From Cryptomeria japonica (taxonomy: Eukaryota; Streptophyta; Pinopsida; Cupressales; Cupressaceae), in the NCBI RefSeq assembly GCF_030272615.1, contig NC_081406.1:184795770-184859769 (forward strand): a DNA stretch of 64,000 nt, in the 5' to 3' direction. This document shows, piece by piece, positions 11,670 through 22,689 of the stretch (positions are counted from its first letter, which is position 1; each line of letters begins with the position of its first letter). The notes beneath the pieces were generated by a model. It did no database searches, was not told where the DNA came from, and saw nothing but the letters and a program-made list of their open reading frames with translations. Both the position numbers and the translations under genes were made by a program.

Positions 11670-12486
11670 TCCCCAAAGTTTCTGGTTGGCTAGATAAGCA
11701 TTCCAGTAAAGTTACATCACAAGATCAAAACTAGTTTTGAAGATATTAAAGTTTCCATTTTGGAGGGGTGTAATAAAAGGTTTAAATTTCATTTTGAGGA
11801 ATTTAGAGGCCCTAGAATGCCCTAAAGAGTGGGTGTGATAGCCATATATACTTACAAGGCAATAGAGCACTTTGCAATCTTTTTGACATTTCAAATGGTT
11901 CATCAATAGGACACATGGTTCTCAAGTTATGGCCTTCGGAATTTTGTACTCCTGAAATAGGAAAATATAAAATGTATTAGACACATAAATGAGATATAAA
12001 AGGGAGGGACACATGTTAATGTTTTTTTTAACACATCATAGAGAATCTAGAAGGGAGATAAGGTTGGCTCTACTTTATTGGGTGGTTTTAGCCCATGGTT
12101 TTGTAATACCGTTTGATGGTTTCTTGTATTGTGTCTCCTATATATGAGGTACATGAGATAGAGGTTGTGTGTAAGATTTTTATGGTGATTAAGTTACCTC
12201 TGAGTCTTTGATTAGTGGTACTCCTATGAAGAGATTTCTCTGCAGGTATATTATAATATATTGTTGATCATTGTATAATATATTGAGCTACTTTTGGAGT
12301 GGGGGGTTTTTCTCCCAAAATAGTTTTACCCATGTAGATCCATGTGTTATTGTGTTGTGGTATGCATGATATTTTGATTATTTATGTTAAGTTTATGTTA
12401 CTGCTATAACAATCTGTAAATTTTTTTGCATTATCCTCCTCTCAAGGTTAGTGTAGGAAGTTGTTCTGCTACTTAACTTCCTTACA
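11670..12486 (+). repeat. Truncated 3' LTR of Copia copy B
   Basis: The sequence from CCCCAAAGTTTCTGGTTGGC onward matches the LTR at about 8307 and 36263 and ends in CTTCCTTACA. The first roughly 90 bp of the LTR are missing, lost in the same deletion that took RT and RNase H. The LTR ends inside the minus-strand gag-like sequence that begins at 12487. Confidence 0.85.
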
Positions 12487-13240
12487 TATATGACCAAATT
12501 TATTGCAAACAAAATAGTTATCATTGAACTTATGATTATTAGGATGCCTTACCAAAGATCTTTTAGATTTTTCCTTCTGATGTTGAGACTTAGGATTGCT
12601 TTGACTAGATCCAAAGCTTTCACCTTTCTCAAATCCAAGACCTCTTCTATCATTTTCATCTTTCTAGCTTTCAAGCATCTCATTAAGTTGGGTTGAACTC
12701 ATCTTGAACTTCTCCTTATACTCATTTTCAGCTTCAAGATCATATCTAAGAAGAGGAATCTTCTTTCCAAGCTCTTCCTCATGATGTTTGTATTTTTGTA
12801 GGTCAAGATTCAGTTGGCCATTCTCACAATCAAGTCTGCAGTATTCACCAAATCTATCTTTCAGGGATTGAGCATGATTCTCCTCATTCTTCTTCCTTCC
12901 TTCAATCTCCTTGGTCAACTTTATCACTATAGATTTCATCTCATGCTTATGGACTAAATTATCTCTAGCAAGTTTCTCACACTCTTATGTATTTTCCCTC
13001 ACTTGGCTTGGTCATCAATGCTTTGGATTTCTTTCTCTTTTAGCTTATCAACAAGTTCCTTTCTCTTCTCCCTAGACTTGTTTAGCTGATTTTTCAATGA
13101 CTAAATTAAATTCTGAGCATCCCTAAGATTTCCTTAAAATTCCCAAACTTCATCTTTGGATTGATCAATATCCTCAAGTATCACAATAAGTTGATGTTGA
13201 AGACTACCGAAATCCATTGAATCATATTCTCGAATCCTCG
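12487..13240 (-). pseudogene. gag: Coiled-coil gag fragment of minus-strand retroelement 2
   Basis: On the minus strand, reading from the PBS, the frame gives a coiled-coil region (clearest 12939-12664, KLTKEIEGRKKNEENHAQSL onward), a Ser/Lys-rich linker and the start of a zinc knuckle (YFVCNKFGH). It breaks at 12486, where the Copia B LTR begins. It has the same plan as the gag at 3700-5030, including an aromatic residue at the first Cys of the knuckle. Several stops are present. The rest of the element is either left of this window or lost. Confidence 0.65.
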
Positions 13241-13271
13241 TCAAGCTGTTAAACTTCTTCTAAGAGCCTAG

Positions 13272-13283
13272 GCTCTGATACCA
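13272..13283 (-). other. Primer binding site of minus-strand retroelement 2
   Basis: The minus strand reads TGGTATCAGAGC, two bases from the LTR start TGTTGGAATC at 13286. Confidence 0.85.
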
Positions 13284-13285
13284 AT

Positions 13286-14470
13286 TGTTGGAATCAAGGA
13301 ACATTGAGAGGGGGGTGAATCATTGTTTTACAACTTTTAACCTTATTAAACTGATCCTTTAAGCACTTAATGCAAATCAACAAAAGAGAGATGCAAACAT
13401 AGAAAGTAAATATCCACAACACCACAACACCATAACACTAAGATTTTTATATGTGTAAACTCGGTTAAGAGAAAAAGAATTGTGGAAATGAACCCATAAT
13501 ATAGATATACTCTGCAAAAGTATAGAAATATTACGTTGGGAATGCACATGCATTAAGATACATTGCCCAGAGCTCATTGCTCAAAATATCAAGGGCTAAA
13601 ACCCTAGGAAGATGCACTATCTTACAAATGAGTGAAAAATGATTACAAGAGAACTTGAAGTATTGAACAACATCTATAAATTCTTGGGTATAGTTTTGGT
13701 TAAGTACAATATATAACTTTTTCACACTTTTCCACAAACTACTATGTTCCATTGTTTTGCAATATTCTGAATCATAAATCTTCAACTTGCACATGTACAA
13801 ATGAGTACAATTGATCATGAACATCTCTCACATAAGCACAAATATCCAAAATGATCATATCCATTGGTCGTATATATTTGCTACATGAAATTAGGTCTTC
13901 TACATGTCAACTTCAAAAACACCATACAAATAATGAAAGGTGCATACATAGTTGGCTCAATCTAAACTCCAATGCATATGTGGACCAAAAATAATTTTTC
14001 ACATGCTTCCCAAATGTTAGTTAAACATCCTCAATCACAAAACAAATCACCAAAATTATTCCATCAATTATGCACAATGATCAACTATCTAAGTCATCCA
14101 TACCATACCGTTCAACCTAAAAACTTGTACATCAGATCTTCTAACTCACACAAAAAATCATCACTGGAGGCTAAGATTCTAGGATAAGGTACTCCAAACA
14201 TCTAACTATCTTCCTCTAGATTGAAAACAAAAAATATTCAATAGAAATGAAATGCCAAACAAAATACTACATTTTGTCAGATGCTCTATTCTAACTCATC
14301 GAACTTAACCAAATCTTCAAAGTCACTTTTGGTATAGGAAAATCAATCACTACGAATGAGATATCTGACTGCAGTTGCCATAAATGACAACATTGGATGA
14401 CTTATACAATGTTTCTTTCCAACATAATTAAATTTCCTTAATGCATTACTTTATATCACTATACATAGTT
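13286..14470 (-). repeat. 5' LTR of minus-strand retroelement 2 (right end uncertain)
   Basis: It begins TGTTGGAATCAAGG beside the PBS and carries GAGAGGGGGGTGAATCA, the same type of U5 phrase as other LTRs here. I could not place its right end. The dispersed repeat R1 starts by about 14471, so the LTR is at most about 1.2 kb, similar to the 1,159-bp LTR of element 1. No coding frame is supported in this stretch. Confidence 0.45.
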
Positions 14471-15005
14471 TCATTAATATGAATTGAAAGTACTTGGAAG
14501 TATGAAAGAGAGAAAGAGGGATATAGATCACTCAAATATTATTCTTGAATCCAATAACTTTAATCCCCAATGGTGGTTTTCAATGTTAGTTAACCATGTG
14601 GAAACCTTAGTACCACCCCACTATGCTCATGGAGATAGTCACATAGCCCAAACACATAAATAGTGAAGACACATGAAGATGAATAGGCTTGCACATGTCC
14701 AAACACAGAGTAGACACATATCATAGACCAAACTCAAAATATAAAAGTGCCTAGCAATAATAATTCACCATCAAATAAGATAGAAAAATATTTGGAGAAA
14801 CACTAAATTGCAATGAAGCATAGTAATAAAAAGAAATTACTGAAATAAGAAAGAAATCAACATTTCTTGAGTGTTACTCAAATAATAGGAATTTGATGCT
14901 AGAGTTCCAACTATAGGGAGTTTCATCATGTGTGCTTGAAGGGATGGCACCAAATCAAACCAGGTATCCTCTTATACAAATTAAAATGTGTAGTCATGCA
15001 ATTTC
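14471..15005 (+). repeat. Dispersed repeat R, copy 1
   Basis: This matches 38467-38998 along its whole length in the same direction, for example TTCATTAATATGAATTGAAA, AATAGGCTTRCACA and GTCATGCAA near the end. No coding potential is seen. Copia C entered here: its TSD ATTTC is 15001-15005, and the uninterrupted copy R2 reads through the site as GTCATGCAAGTCCTAGTGC. Confidence 0.75.
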
Positions 15006-15902
15006 TGTTGGGAAAATAGTCTCTCAACCTTACATTTACATGAGGTTACTATTTATAATAATTTTTTATTTGATCAAAAAATGGTATGAAACTATTCCCA
15101 AATCTTTGAATTGGCTAGATAAGCATGTTGGTAAATATTCATCGCAAGATCACAACTAGTTTTGAAGATATTAAGGTTTTCATTTTTGAAGAGTGCAATG
15201 AAAGGTTTAAATTAAATTTTGAAGATTTTAGAACCTCCAAAATGCACCAAAAAGTGGCATAACTAGCATAGAATGTTATGAGGTGATAGATAACTTCACG
15301 ATATTTTTGGTGCATCAAATAATTCGTCAATCAGACACACAGTTCACATGTTATGGCATTTAGAAATTTGGACTCTTGAAATACGAAACATAAATTGCAT
15401 CAGACACATAAATGAGATGTAAAAGGGAGGAACACATGTTGATGTATGTTTTGACATGACATAGGGTATCCATAATGAAGATAAGGTTGACTCTACTTTA
15501 TTGGGTGGTTTTAGCCCATGGTTTTGTAATGACGTTTGACGGTTTCATGTATTATATCTCCTATTTATGAGGTGCGTGAGATAGAGGTTGTGTGTAAGAG
15601 TCTTATGGCTATTGAGTTACCTCTGAGTCTCTAATTAGTGGTACTCTTTTGAAGAGAATTCTCTAAAATTATATTGTAATATGTTATTGATTGTTGAATA
15701 ATATATTGAGCTTCTTTAGGAGTGTGGGATTTTTCTCCCGAAAGGGTTTCCCCCACGTAAATCATTGTGTTTTGGTATGTATGATAAATTATGTTTACTT
15801 TTGTTAAGTTTATGTAACTATTGTAATGATCTATAAAAATTTTGGATTTTCCTCCTATCAAGGTTAGTGGATGAATTTGTTCCACTACTTAACTTCCTTA
15901 CA
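15006..15902 (+). repeat. 5' LTR of Copia copy C
   Basis: It begins TGTTGGGAAAATAG and ends CTTCCTTACA (897 bp) and aligns with 8215-9073. The putative TATA box is TATTTATGAG at 15562-15571. Confidence 0.9.
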
Positions 15903-15904
15903 AG

Positions 15905-15916
15905 TGGTATCAAAGC
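15905..15916 (+). other. Primer binding site of Copia copy C (mutated)
   Basis: TGGTATCAAAGC has one change from the initiator Met tRNA complement TGGTATCAGAGC, two bases after the LTR end. Confidence 0.8.
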
Positions 15917-16020
15917 TTGATCACCTTTGGTTTCAGTTGTTGGGTTTTTTGAACTAATCCAGATTTGAGTGGGAGCTTATGGAGAAGATAATTTTTTATC
16001 TTGTTGCAAGAATTTTCAAA

Positions 16021-17142
16021 TGGAAATTTCATGAAGGAGAATAGAGGTGGAGAAATTTTCTCGAAGTAATTTTGAGATGTAGAAGTCGAAGATGGAAGAT
16101 CTGCTAATAGATTGAGATCTGTGGGATAATGTTGATGTGAATGTCTCAAGACTCTTAATTCCTACTACGACTGCTCAATAGAATGTTATGAACCATAATG
16201 CTAAGGATCTAATCAGATTATTCCCAGAAGACACTATTCTAATCAATATCCATGAAGAGAACACTACAAAGAAGTTATGGACTAAGCTTGGTGAAATGTA
16301 CCAAGTGAAATCTTTATTGAATCAGATTTTCTTGAGGAAGAAATTGCATTCCTTGAGAATGGAAGAGGGTGGACAAATTACAAACCACCTGGAAGCATTT
16401 AATATGTTGGTGGCTAAATTGGTATATAATGGTGTTAAGATGGACACAAATGAGAAATGTCAAATCTTGCTTTGTTCTATGTTTGATTCATGGCATTCTC
16501 TTGTTATGGCTATCGGTACTATTCTATTGTTCTAAAGTTCAAAGATGTGGTGGGTGCCCTTTTTTGTGGAGATGTGGAGGAAGCTATCCATCAATTCGAA
16601 GCAAGCATTAACTATTCATGTAATACCTAAGGAAAAAAGTAACAAGATTGAGAAGTGCAATAAGTCCAAATCCAAAGGGATATCAAAATCTCCTAGAAAG
16701 TCCAAAGCCATTTGCTAGAATTGTGGTAATTTAGGTCGCATCCCTAAGGACTACAAAGAAGAAAAGAAGAAGAAAAAGAAGTTTGATTCTAATTTTGAGT
16801 CTGAGAAGGAAGATGGTGATGCATTCATTATATCTTTGGCTACTCATGTAGGTAATGATGCATGGTTAATTGAGTCAGGTGCATATTTTCATATGACTTC
16901 TAATAGAGATATAATTTCTGAATATGAAGAATTTAATTGAGCTAAGGTGTAGTTGAGTTATGATTCACATTTAGATATTGTTGGTCATGGTAAAGTTAGA
17001 ATCATTTTCTGATGGTAAAATAAAAAGGATTAGCATTGTGTTGCAAATCCATGGTTTAAAACAAAATTTATTATATGTGAGCAAACTGATAGATGTGGGT
17101 GTGCAGGTAGCCTTTTCTGATGCAAGATATAAGATTATTAAG
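16021..17142 (+). pseudogene. gag: Copia copy C: gag and start of protease (broken)
   Basis: The frame is homologous to copy B. The best-kept gag part is 16188-16535 (KKLWTKLGEMYQVKSLLNQI, MEEGGQI..HLEAFNML), followed by a broken knuckle near 16715 (C.NCGNLGRI). The protease signature reads IESGAY, so the catalytic Asp is Glu (codon 16872-16874), and the following GAS is GAY. It ends where the Tat element enters at 17148. Stops and frameshifts are frequent. Confidence 0.88.
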
Positions 17143-17147
17143 GGTTT
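17143..17147 (+). repeat. Target-site duplication of the Tat element, left
   Basis: GGTTT here and GGTTT at 33965-33969 flank the Tat element exactly. Removing the element and one copy restores the Copia order seen in copy B around 10325. Confidence 0.85.
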
Positions 17148-17804
17148 TGTAGACACTTAAAAATAATAATAATAATTTTTAATCCCTAACATAATTAACT
17201 AATTTAATTATGTTAATTCAAGTTCTCCTCAATATTAATTAATTAAAATTAATATTGTCACTATAGTATGTGACTGATTTATTTAATAAATCAATCCCTT
17301 TCTTTATTCTTCTAAACGTTGAATCCTCATAAACCTTCCTATTAGCTAATTAATTTAAATTAATTAGTTAACCCACATGACCCCTCCAAAAAATCTTCCT
17401 AATTTATCATTAACCTAATAAAGTATTCTAGAAACTCCCTAAATCCACTTAACATTATTCTGCTAATTTTTAATTCCCCCACTCATTCTCTCTCCTAGTC
17501 AAATCCTCCTACAAATCCTATCCCACCTAATTCTTCCTCTAATCCCCTCCTAATGAGTTGCTAGTAGCTAATCATCATGATTAGCCACAAAGTCAACTCC
17601 TTGTTCCGTCCATCTTTTAATGCTCTTTTCCTAGGTGAATGTGAGATTTTCAAGATCTCACATTCCTCTAGGCATCTCCTCTCCCAAGGAATTTTTAATT
17701 CCTTCTTTTTCCTCCAATCCCCATGATCATTCATTTTAGGGGAATTTTAAACTCCTCTTCCCCATTCTTCAAGGAATGTCACATCCCTTGCTCCTCTCAA
17801 GGCA

Positions 17805-17825
17805 CATTGGGAAGTCTTCCCAATG
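17805..17825 (+). repeat. Perfect inverted repeat in Tat LTR, repeated nearby
   Basis: The arms CATTGGGAAG and CTTCCCAATG are separated by one base. A partly decayed second unit follows about 40 bp later, after CTTCTCAAGGCAC. The same pair occurs in the 3' LTR at 33343-33363 and just after it. It lies about 190 bp upstream of the TATA box, so a U3 regulatory role is possible but unproven. Confidence 0.7.
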
Positions 17826-18014
17826 CATCTTTCTCTTCTCAAGGCACCTTGGAAAGTCTTCCCAATGTACCTTGATGAGTGTGCAGTCAAAAAATGCCTT
17901 TAATGCATATCTCTTGGTCTCCACACCCTCTCTTGGGCCTTGTGTGAGCTCACAAGCAATCCTAACCCTTCATCTTGGATCCATCCTAACCATCCATTCT
18001 TCCTCTCCTCTTCC

Positions 18015-18020
18015 TATAAA
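18015..18020 (+). promoter_or_regulatory. TATA box of the Tat LTR
   Basis: CCTATAAATTGAGGACT matches the plant TATA consensus. It is kept in the 3' LTR (33553-33558) and, on the minus strand, in the Tat remnant (54258-54263, CTATAAATTGGGG). Confidence 0.65.
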
Positions 18021-18426
18021 TTGAGGACTTCATCCCTTCATTCTCCATCTCTAAGCTTAGTAGTCTTATGCTACCCTTTTGAGCCTAGGAAAATCATCTT
18101 AGCAACCTTACCATGTCAAAATCATATCTCATCCACACTTAATCATCTCATCCATATCATTCTCCAAAATCCATTTCACATTGTGCACAACATTGGAGAG
18201 CCATCCACATCAAGCAAGCAAGAGGAGCACATCAAGTGGAGCATCATCCAAGGGCACCTTCACTTCATCGAGCTCCATCTAAAGGAGAAGGTATAAGGTT
18301 TGTGAGGTATATGCATTTCATTCTTGTTTTGAGCATTTCAAATTATGTCTTTCAATTTCATATGATTATATGTTTGATTTGCATATTTGCTATCTAATCC
18401 ACCTCACTAGTCTTTTATTCTCTTCA

Positions 18427-21011
18427 TTTTGGCATAATCGGTGGGACCCATGTCCCTAAGAACTAATACTTTTGCAAGTGTTTATGAGTTGTGAGATGCA
18501 GATCTTAGAACAACGCGAGATACTGCAAACCCACACAAGCGACTCGGGTTTAGCATGACGAAAAACCTACTTTGGCATGAGCATATGCACATTAGCGTGA
18601 CTGAACTGACATATTTTAAATTTTTCCCACTTGCTATTTAAGATTTAAAATTTTACTATCTATCTGTTTGTTTTCCACATGTGTGTGCGTTTCGATGCTA
18701 GTGCAGGCATTCTAGCATGGATGATTTTAATCAACGTGAGCATTTTTATGTTATTCGCACCCAGTGATTTGAATTTAAATTTTGAAAATATTGCGCACTA
18801 ACTCCCACAGATCTCTATTTTAAGGTTTCAGCGCAAGAGTAGACATTTCGGCATGATTGCAAATGTTTCAACACCAGTGCAGGCATTTCAGCGCGAGTGT
18901 TTCTAATCAACGCGACAAATAGGTATAAAGCCCTTTTTTGTCCTATGTTTTCTGTCATTTTTGTTTACTGTTTATATTTAGTTCAATGCATACACAGACA
19001 TTTTGGCATGATTGACTGCACTTCAGCACATGCATTGTATGTGCAATATAGTTAGGACTAATTCCTATCTTTTTAGTTTTGCAGTTTAATCCGACCGTTC
19101 AAGACTCAAAAATCAGAAAAAATTACTAATCCCATTTTTAGCAGGTTGCCTAGTAGATTCAACTAAACATTGTGCATTTTTTTTTAAGTTAGACACCTAG
19201 ATGTTAATTAAAAGGAAATGAATAATTGTTTTACGTGTCTTAAGAAAAGAGTAAAGGTAGGAGAGTATGCTCTCGTCTAGCTAGACGATCAGAAATCTAG
19301 ATCCTCCAACCTTTTCTTGTTTGATTGCATGTTTACCTTTAGCAGGCCTGCCCTCCCAACTTTCTCTTTGAGAAGGTAAGAGGGGAATGACCCAAGTGAG
19401 TACACCCAAACCTAGGGTTCCCAACTCACTATAATAAATAGGCCATTGACTATGAAAGGGTCAATGGTTGGGGCTGTATGAGAGTTCACTCTCACATTGG
19501 GTGATTAGTAGGATCCTAGAGATCTCAATCATGCTTGTGTGACTACTAAGTTCTTGGTGCTTCATTGGGATATAGGCCTCAATTGTGCTTATGAAACTGC
19601 GAAGGGTAACTCCTAATGGGAAAACTTACTAAACACCTTGTTCACAAAGACCAAAAACCTTCTAGTCATTGGTGCAGGAGGTCAGACCTTCGAAGCCGCC
19701 CATATTTTTACAGCCCTTAGAAGAGACATAAATTTTTCCATGAGGAGTTTTCATGGGAATTGATTCTTGTCTGCCCCAGAGAAGTGAGTGTCATGGAGGG
19801 GATCCAGTGGGGTCAAGCATCTAAGTGTCCACTCTGAGTAAGCATAGCTTGGAAACCAATTGGGATCTAATGACTATTGTCCTTGCTAGCCTTAAGAGTG
19901 TTGTATATGAGAAAGAGTGTATTTGAATTAAAAATGCATTTGATCATTTCTTTTTATTTGATTGATACATACTTGCCAAGAGTAGACTAAAAACACACCA
20001 TTATCCACAAACACTTTGCAAAACATTTGTCCAAACACAAACAATTATCTAATTCATTACCCACACAAAGTCTAAAATTGCGTCAAAACTCCATCCATCC
20101 CATGTCTCATAAGCCCAAGTGAGAAACTAAGAGTCTATGCTCTCCATCAGGGTTTAGATTTGTCCTTTTAGACACCAATTATCACCAAAATTAGGGTGGT
20201 TGTATCCCTTCATACAACTTGCCATTCGATTCAATCCCCTATTGAGTCATGTTCATGCCAAGAACAACCTAGTCATCAAGTTTCTTCTAAGTCATCACTA
20301 TCACACCTCCTCAATCAATCATCCTCAAATTTCCTAAGGACTTAGCACATCAAATAAATCTCTCACCACTCTCAAATCAATCATCAAAATCCAAATCCAA
20401 TCATCCTTTAATCCAATTTAACCTCACTTCAAGGTTGCATGCCTTGTGAAGTTCCATTTAGACCTCGTCATTAATTAATTGGCTCTTGTGCTTGAAGAAG
20501 AATCCTCTCCAAGTATCTTTTGCCTAATATTTTTGAGTCGATTAAAACTCTCAACTCACGTCTTTACTTTTCCTAGGGTCATTAGTCAATCCTTAGTGTA
20601 AGAGAGGCTTTCTAATCATCATTCTCGGGTCTAAATCCTACCCAACTTGGTCATTACCTTATTTTTGGTTTAATCCACCACCTAAAATCCTCATCCAAGG
20701 ACTAAGGTGCCAAATCCTAATCAAATCCGGGCTCTAATCCAAGAGCCCCTGCCAAATCAACAAAAATCCTTTGTCATCAAAGATAAAATCCAAAATTCCA
20801 CAAACATCCTGCTAAGTCCTTTCATCAAAAGATTTTCTCCTCCAAGCTTTTCTAATTTTAGTCGTGTATGGTCACAACTCGATCCCAAAATAAAAAGATG
20901 GTTGAACAACAATATGGCATGCTAGACATTAGTGTCCTATATTAAGATCCCACGCAAGATCCTGCACAAAGTGGGCAACCTAGAAATCAAGATCAAAGCC
21001 AAAATCCTAAC
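18427..21011 (+). other. Long untranslated leader of the Tat element
   Basis: The expected PBS position just after the LTR reads TGGCATAATCGGTGGGACCC (18431-18450), and I cannot assign its tRNA. From about 18480 to 19040 degenerate phrases with GCGCGAG/GCATGA recur (for example GTGCAGGCATTCTAGCATGG and GTGCAGGCATTTCAGCGCGA). The rest, to gag, has no supported gene. A short open stretch at 20707-20925 may be an upstream frame but resembles nothing I know. Confidence 0.6.
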
Positions 21012-22493
21012 ATGGTTAGCCAAGATGAACTCTCCTTGGAAGTGCAAACTTTTCTAACAGATTCTTATAACCAAGAGATGGTTGAAATGTTCATCCAACA
21101 CAATCCTACTACACTTCTAAAGACTCTCCTTGAAAATGGAGCTCAACTTCCACCTGAATTTGATAAATCTACTCTCAGCCAACAACCACAAGGGGATCTT
21201 ACATCCACACAAAGCATTGTACCCACTACTCAGATTCAATCAATTGCAGCCCCATCAATCATCCAAGCTCAACCAATGTCACCCACAACACCTCCCACCG
21301 TGGTCTCCATCCCACATTCTTCCTCTTTACCATTTGTACCACTATCAAATCCGATCTCATCCATCCTCCAACACACTCCTATACCACCTCCTTCCATTCA
21401 ACCACATATTTCTATTCCACAAACTTCCCTTCCTATCAACCATGTCACAAATTTTATCCGGGTCGTACTCAATCCTGTCACCACAGTTTACGGACCCCAA
21501 CCAACTATCACCCAAGTCCCTATGACATCGGTCATCACATCTCATGTTCCTGCCTCCTCAGCATATCAATACATTGGTGGTGGTGCACCTTCCTTGACTC
21601 ATCCAATTCTTGGGGAAAATACAAAATCCACAACAAGACCTCATCAAGGAAATTCAAGACATGAAAAATATCATCAAGGACATGAGATAAGGGACTAACA
21701 AGAGGAAACCTTACTCATTTGAGGAATTTTGTCCTTGTCCTTACGACCCATCTATATCAGTTGCACCTTACCCTCCAGGGTTTGAGATCCCTAAATTCAC
21801 CAAGTATGAGGCAAAAGGAGACCTTGTGACCATGTCTGGGAATTTCATATCTTATGTCAAGAAGTCTCCTATAGTGACTTATATCTTCGTAGACTCTTTC
21901 CCAAGAGTCTCATAGGAGACGCCATGACATGGTTCTCATCTCTACCATGAGGATCCATTGTCTCCTTTCCAAACTTGACAGAGAAATTTGTAGCTCACTA
22001 TGCTTACAACATGGCTAATGACATTTCTATGATGGACCTATGCAACACAAAACAAAGGCCTAGAGAGACTTTCGCCAACTTCCTACAAAGATGGTGACAT
22101 CTTATCAAGAAATTCCAGTGGGACATGCTAGAGCAACATCAAATTAAATTGTTTCAAAAGAACTTGGTGTCTGAACTTTCAAGACCCTTGACATCTCAAT
22201 GCATCAAATCCTTCCAAAAATTTACTGATAAGTGCCTTGCCCTCGAACGTGTTTTGTTGGAGGAAGGAACTTTGAAACATGACCAAAAATTGACACAAAG
22301 TTCTTCCTCTTATCATAACAACAAGCGAAAATTTTGGTCTAAAAATAAAAATGTTGTCAATGATGGTGTAACTAATGCAAAGCAGGTCCAAACCATGGCT
22401 TCTCTCCCAAAATCCACCATGAATAATCATCAATTCAGCAACCAAAACAATCAAAATCAATCCCAAAAACCTCACAACAATGTCTTAGTCTAG
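21012..22493 (+). pseudogene. gag: Tat element gag (broken)
   Basis: From the ATG at 21012 the first about 225 codons are Pro/Ser/Thr/Gln-rich. The conserved part then starts at RKPYSFEEFCPCPYDP (about 21707) and includes FEIPKFTKYEAKGD, LYLRRLFPKSLIGDAMTWFS, LTEKFVAHYAYN, MMDLCNTKQR and FANFLQRW. This is the Retrotrans_gag capsid domain in its Tat form. Stops interrupt it near 21695, 21911, 21948 and 22095. The knuckle after it is the CX2HX4HX4C variant (CEYHRIKRHDT.KC, about 22666-22707), typical of this group, with one stop inside. No product is expected. Confidence 0.85.
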
Positions 22494-22689
22494 GGACGAC
22501 CACCCCGATCGAATAACAGAGCTCCAAGAGAATTCACTCCTCTTGTTGATCCTATTGAAATGGTGTTTCAAAAACTTGTCCAAGGAGGTGCAGTGGTTTT
22601 TCTGATCACTCACTTGTTTGACCCCAATCAACCCAAACCTAGATGGTATAATGAGAATGAGTGTTGCGAATATCATCGTATCAAGAGAC

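Larger units (their letters stand above)
17148..18426 (+). repeat. 5' LTR of the Tat element
   Basis: It begins TGTAGACACTT and ends TATTCTCTTCA (1,279 bp). It aligns with 32690-33964 along its length. It holds a TATA box (18015-18020), a perfect hairpin at 17639-17665 (arms AATGTGAGAT and ATCTCACATT), and a near-palindromic repeat pair at 17805-17825 and about 17844-17866. Confidence 0.93.

Noticed and set aside
17940-18296. 118-codon frame also found at 33478-33834
   Set aside because: Its near-identical repetition is due to the two Tat LTRs, and the span covers the TATA box and transcribed leader. No known domain.
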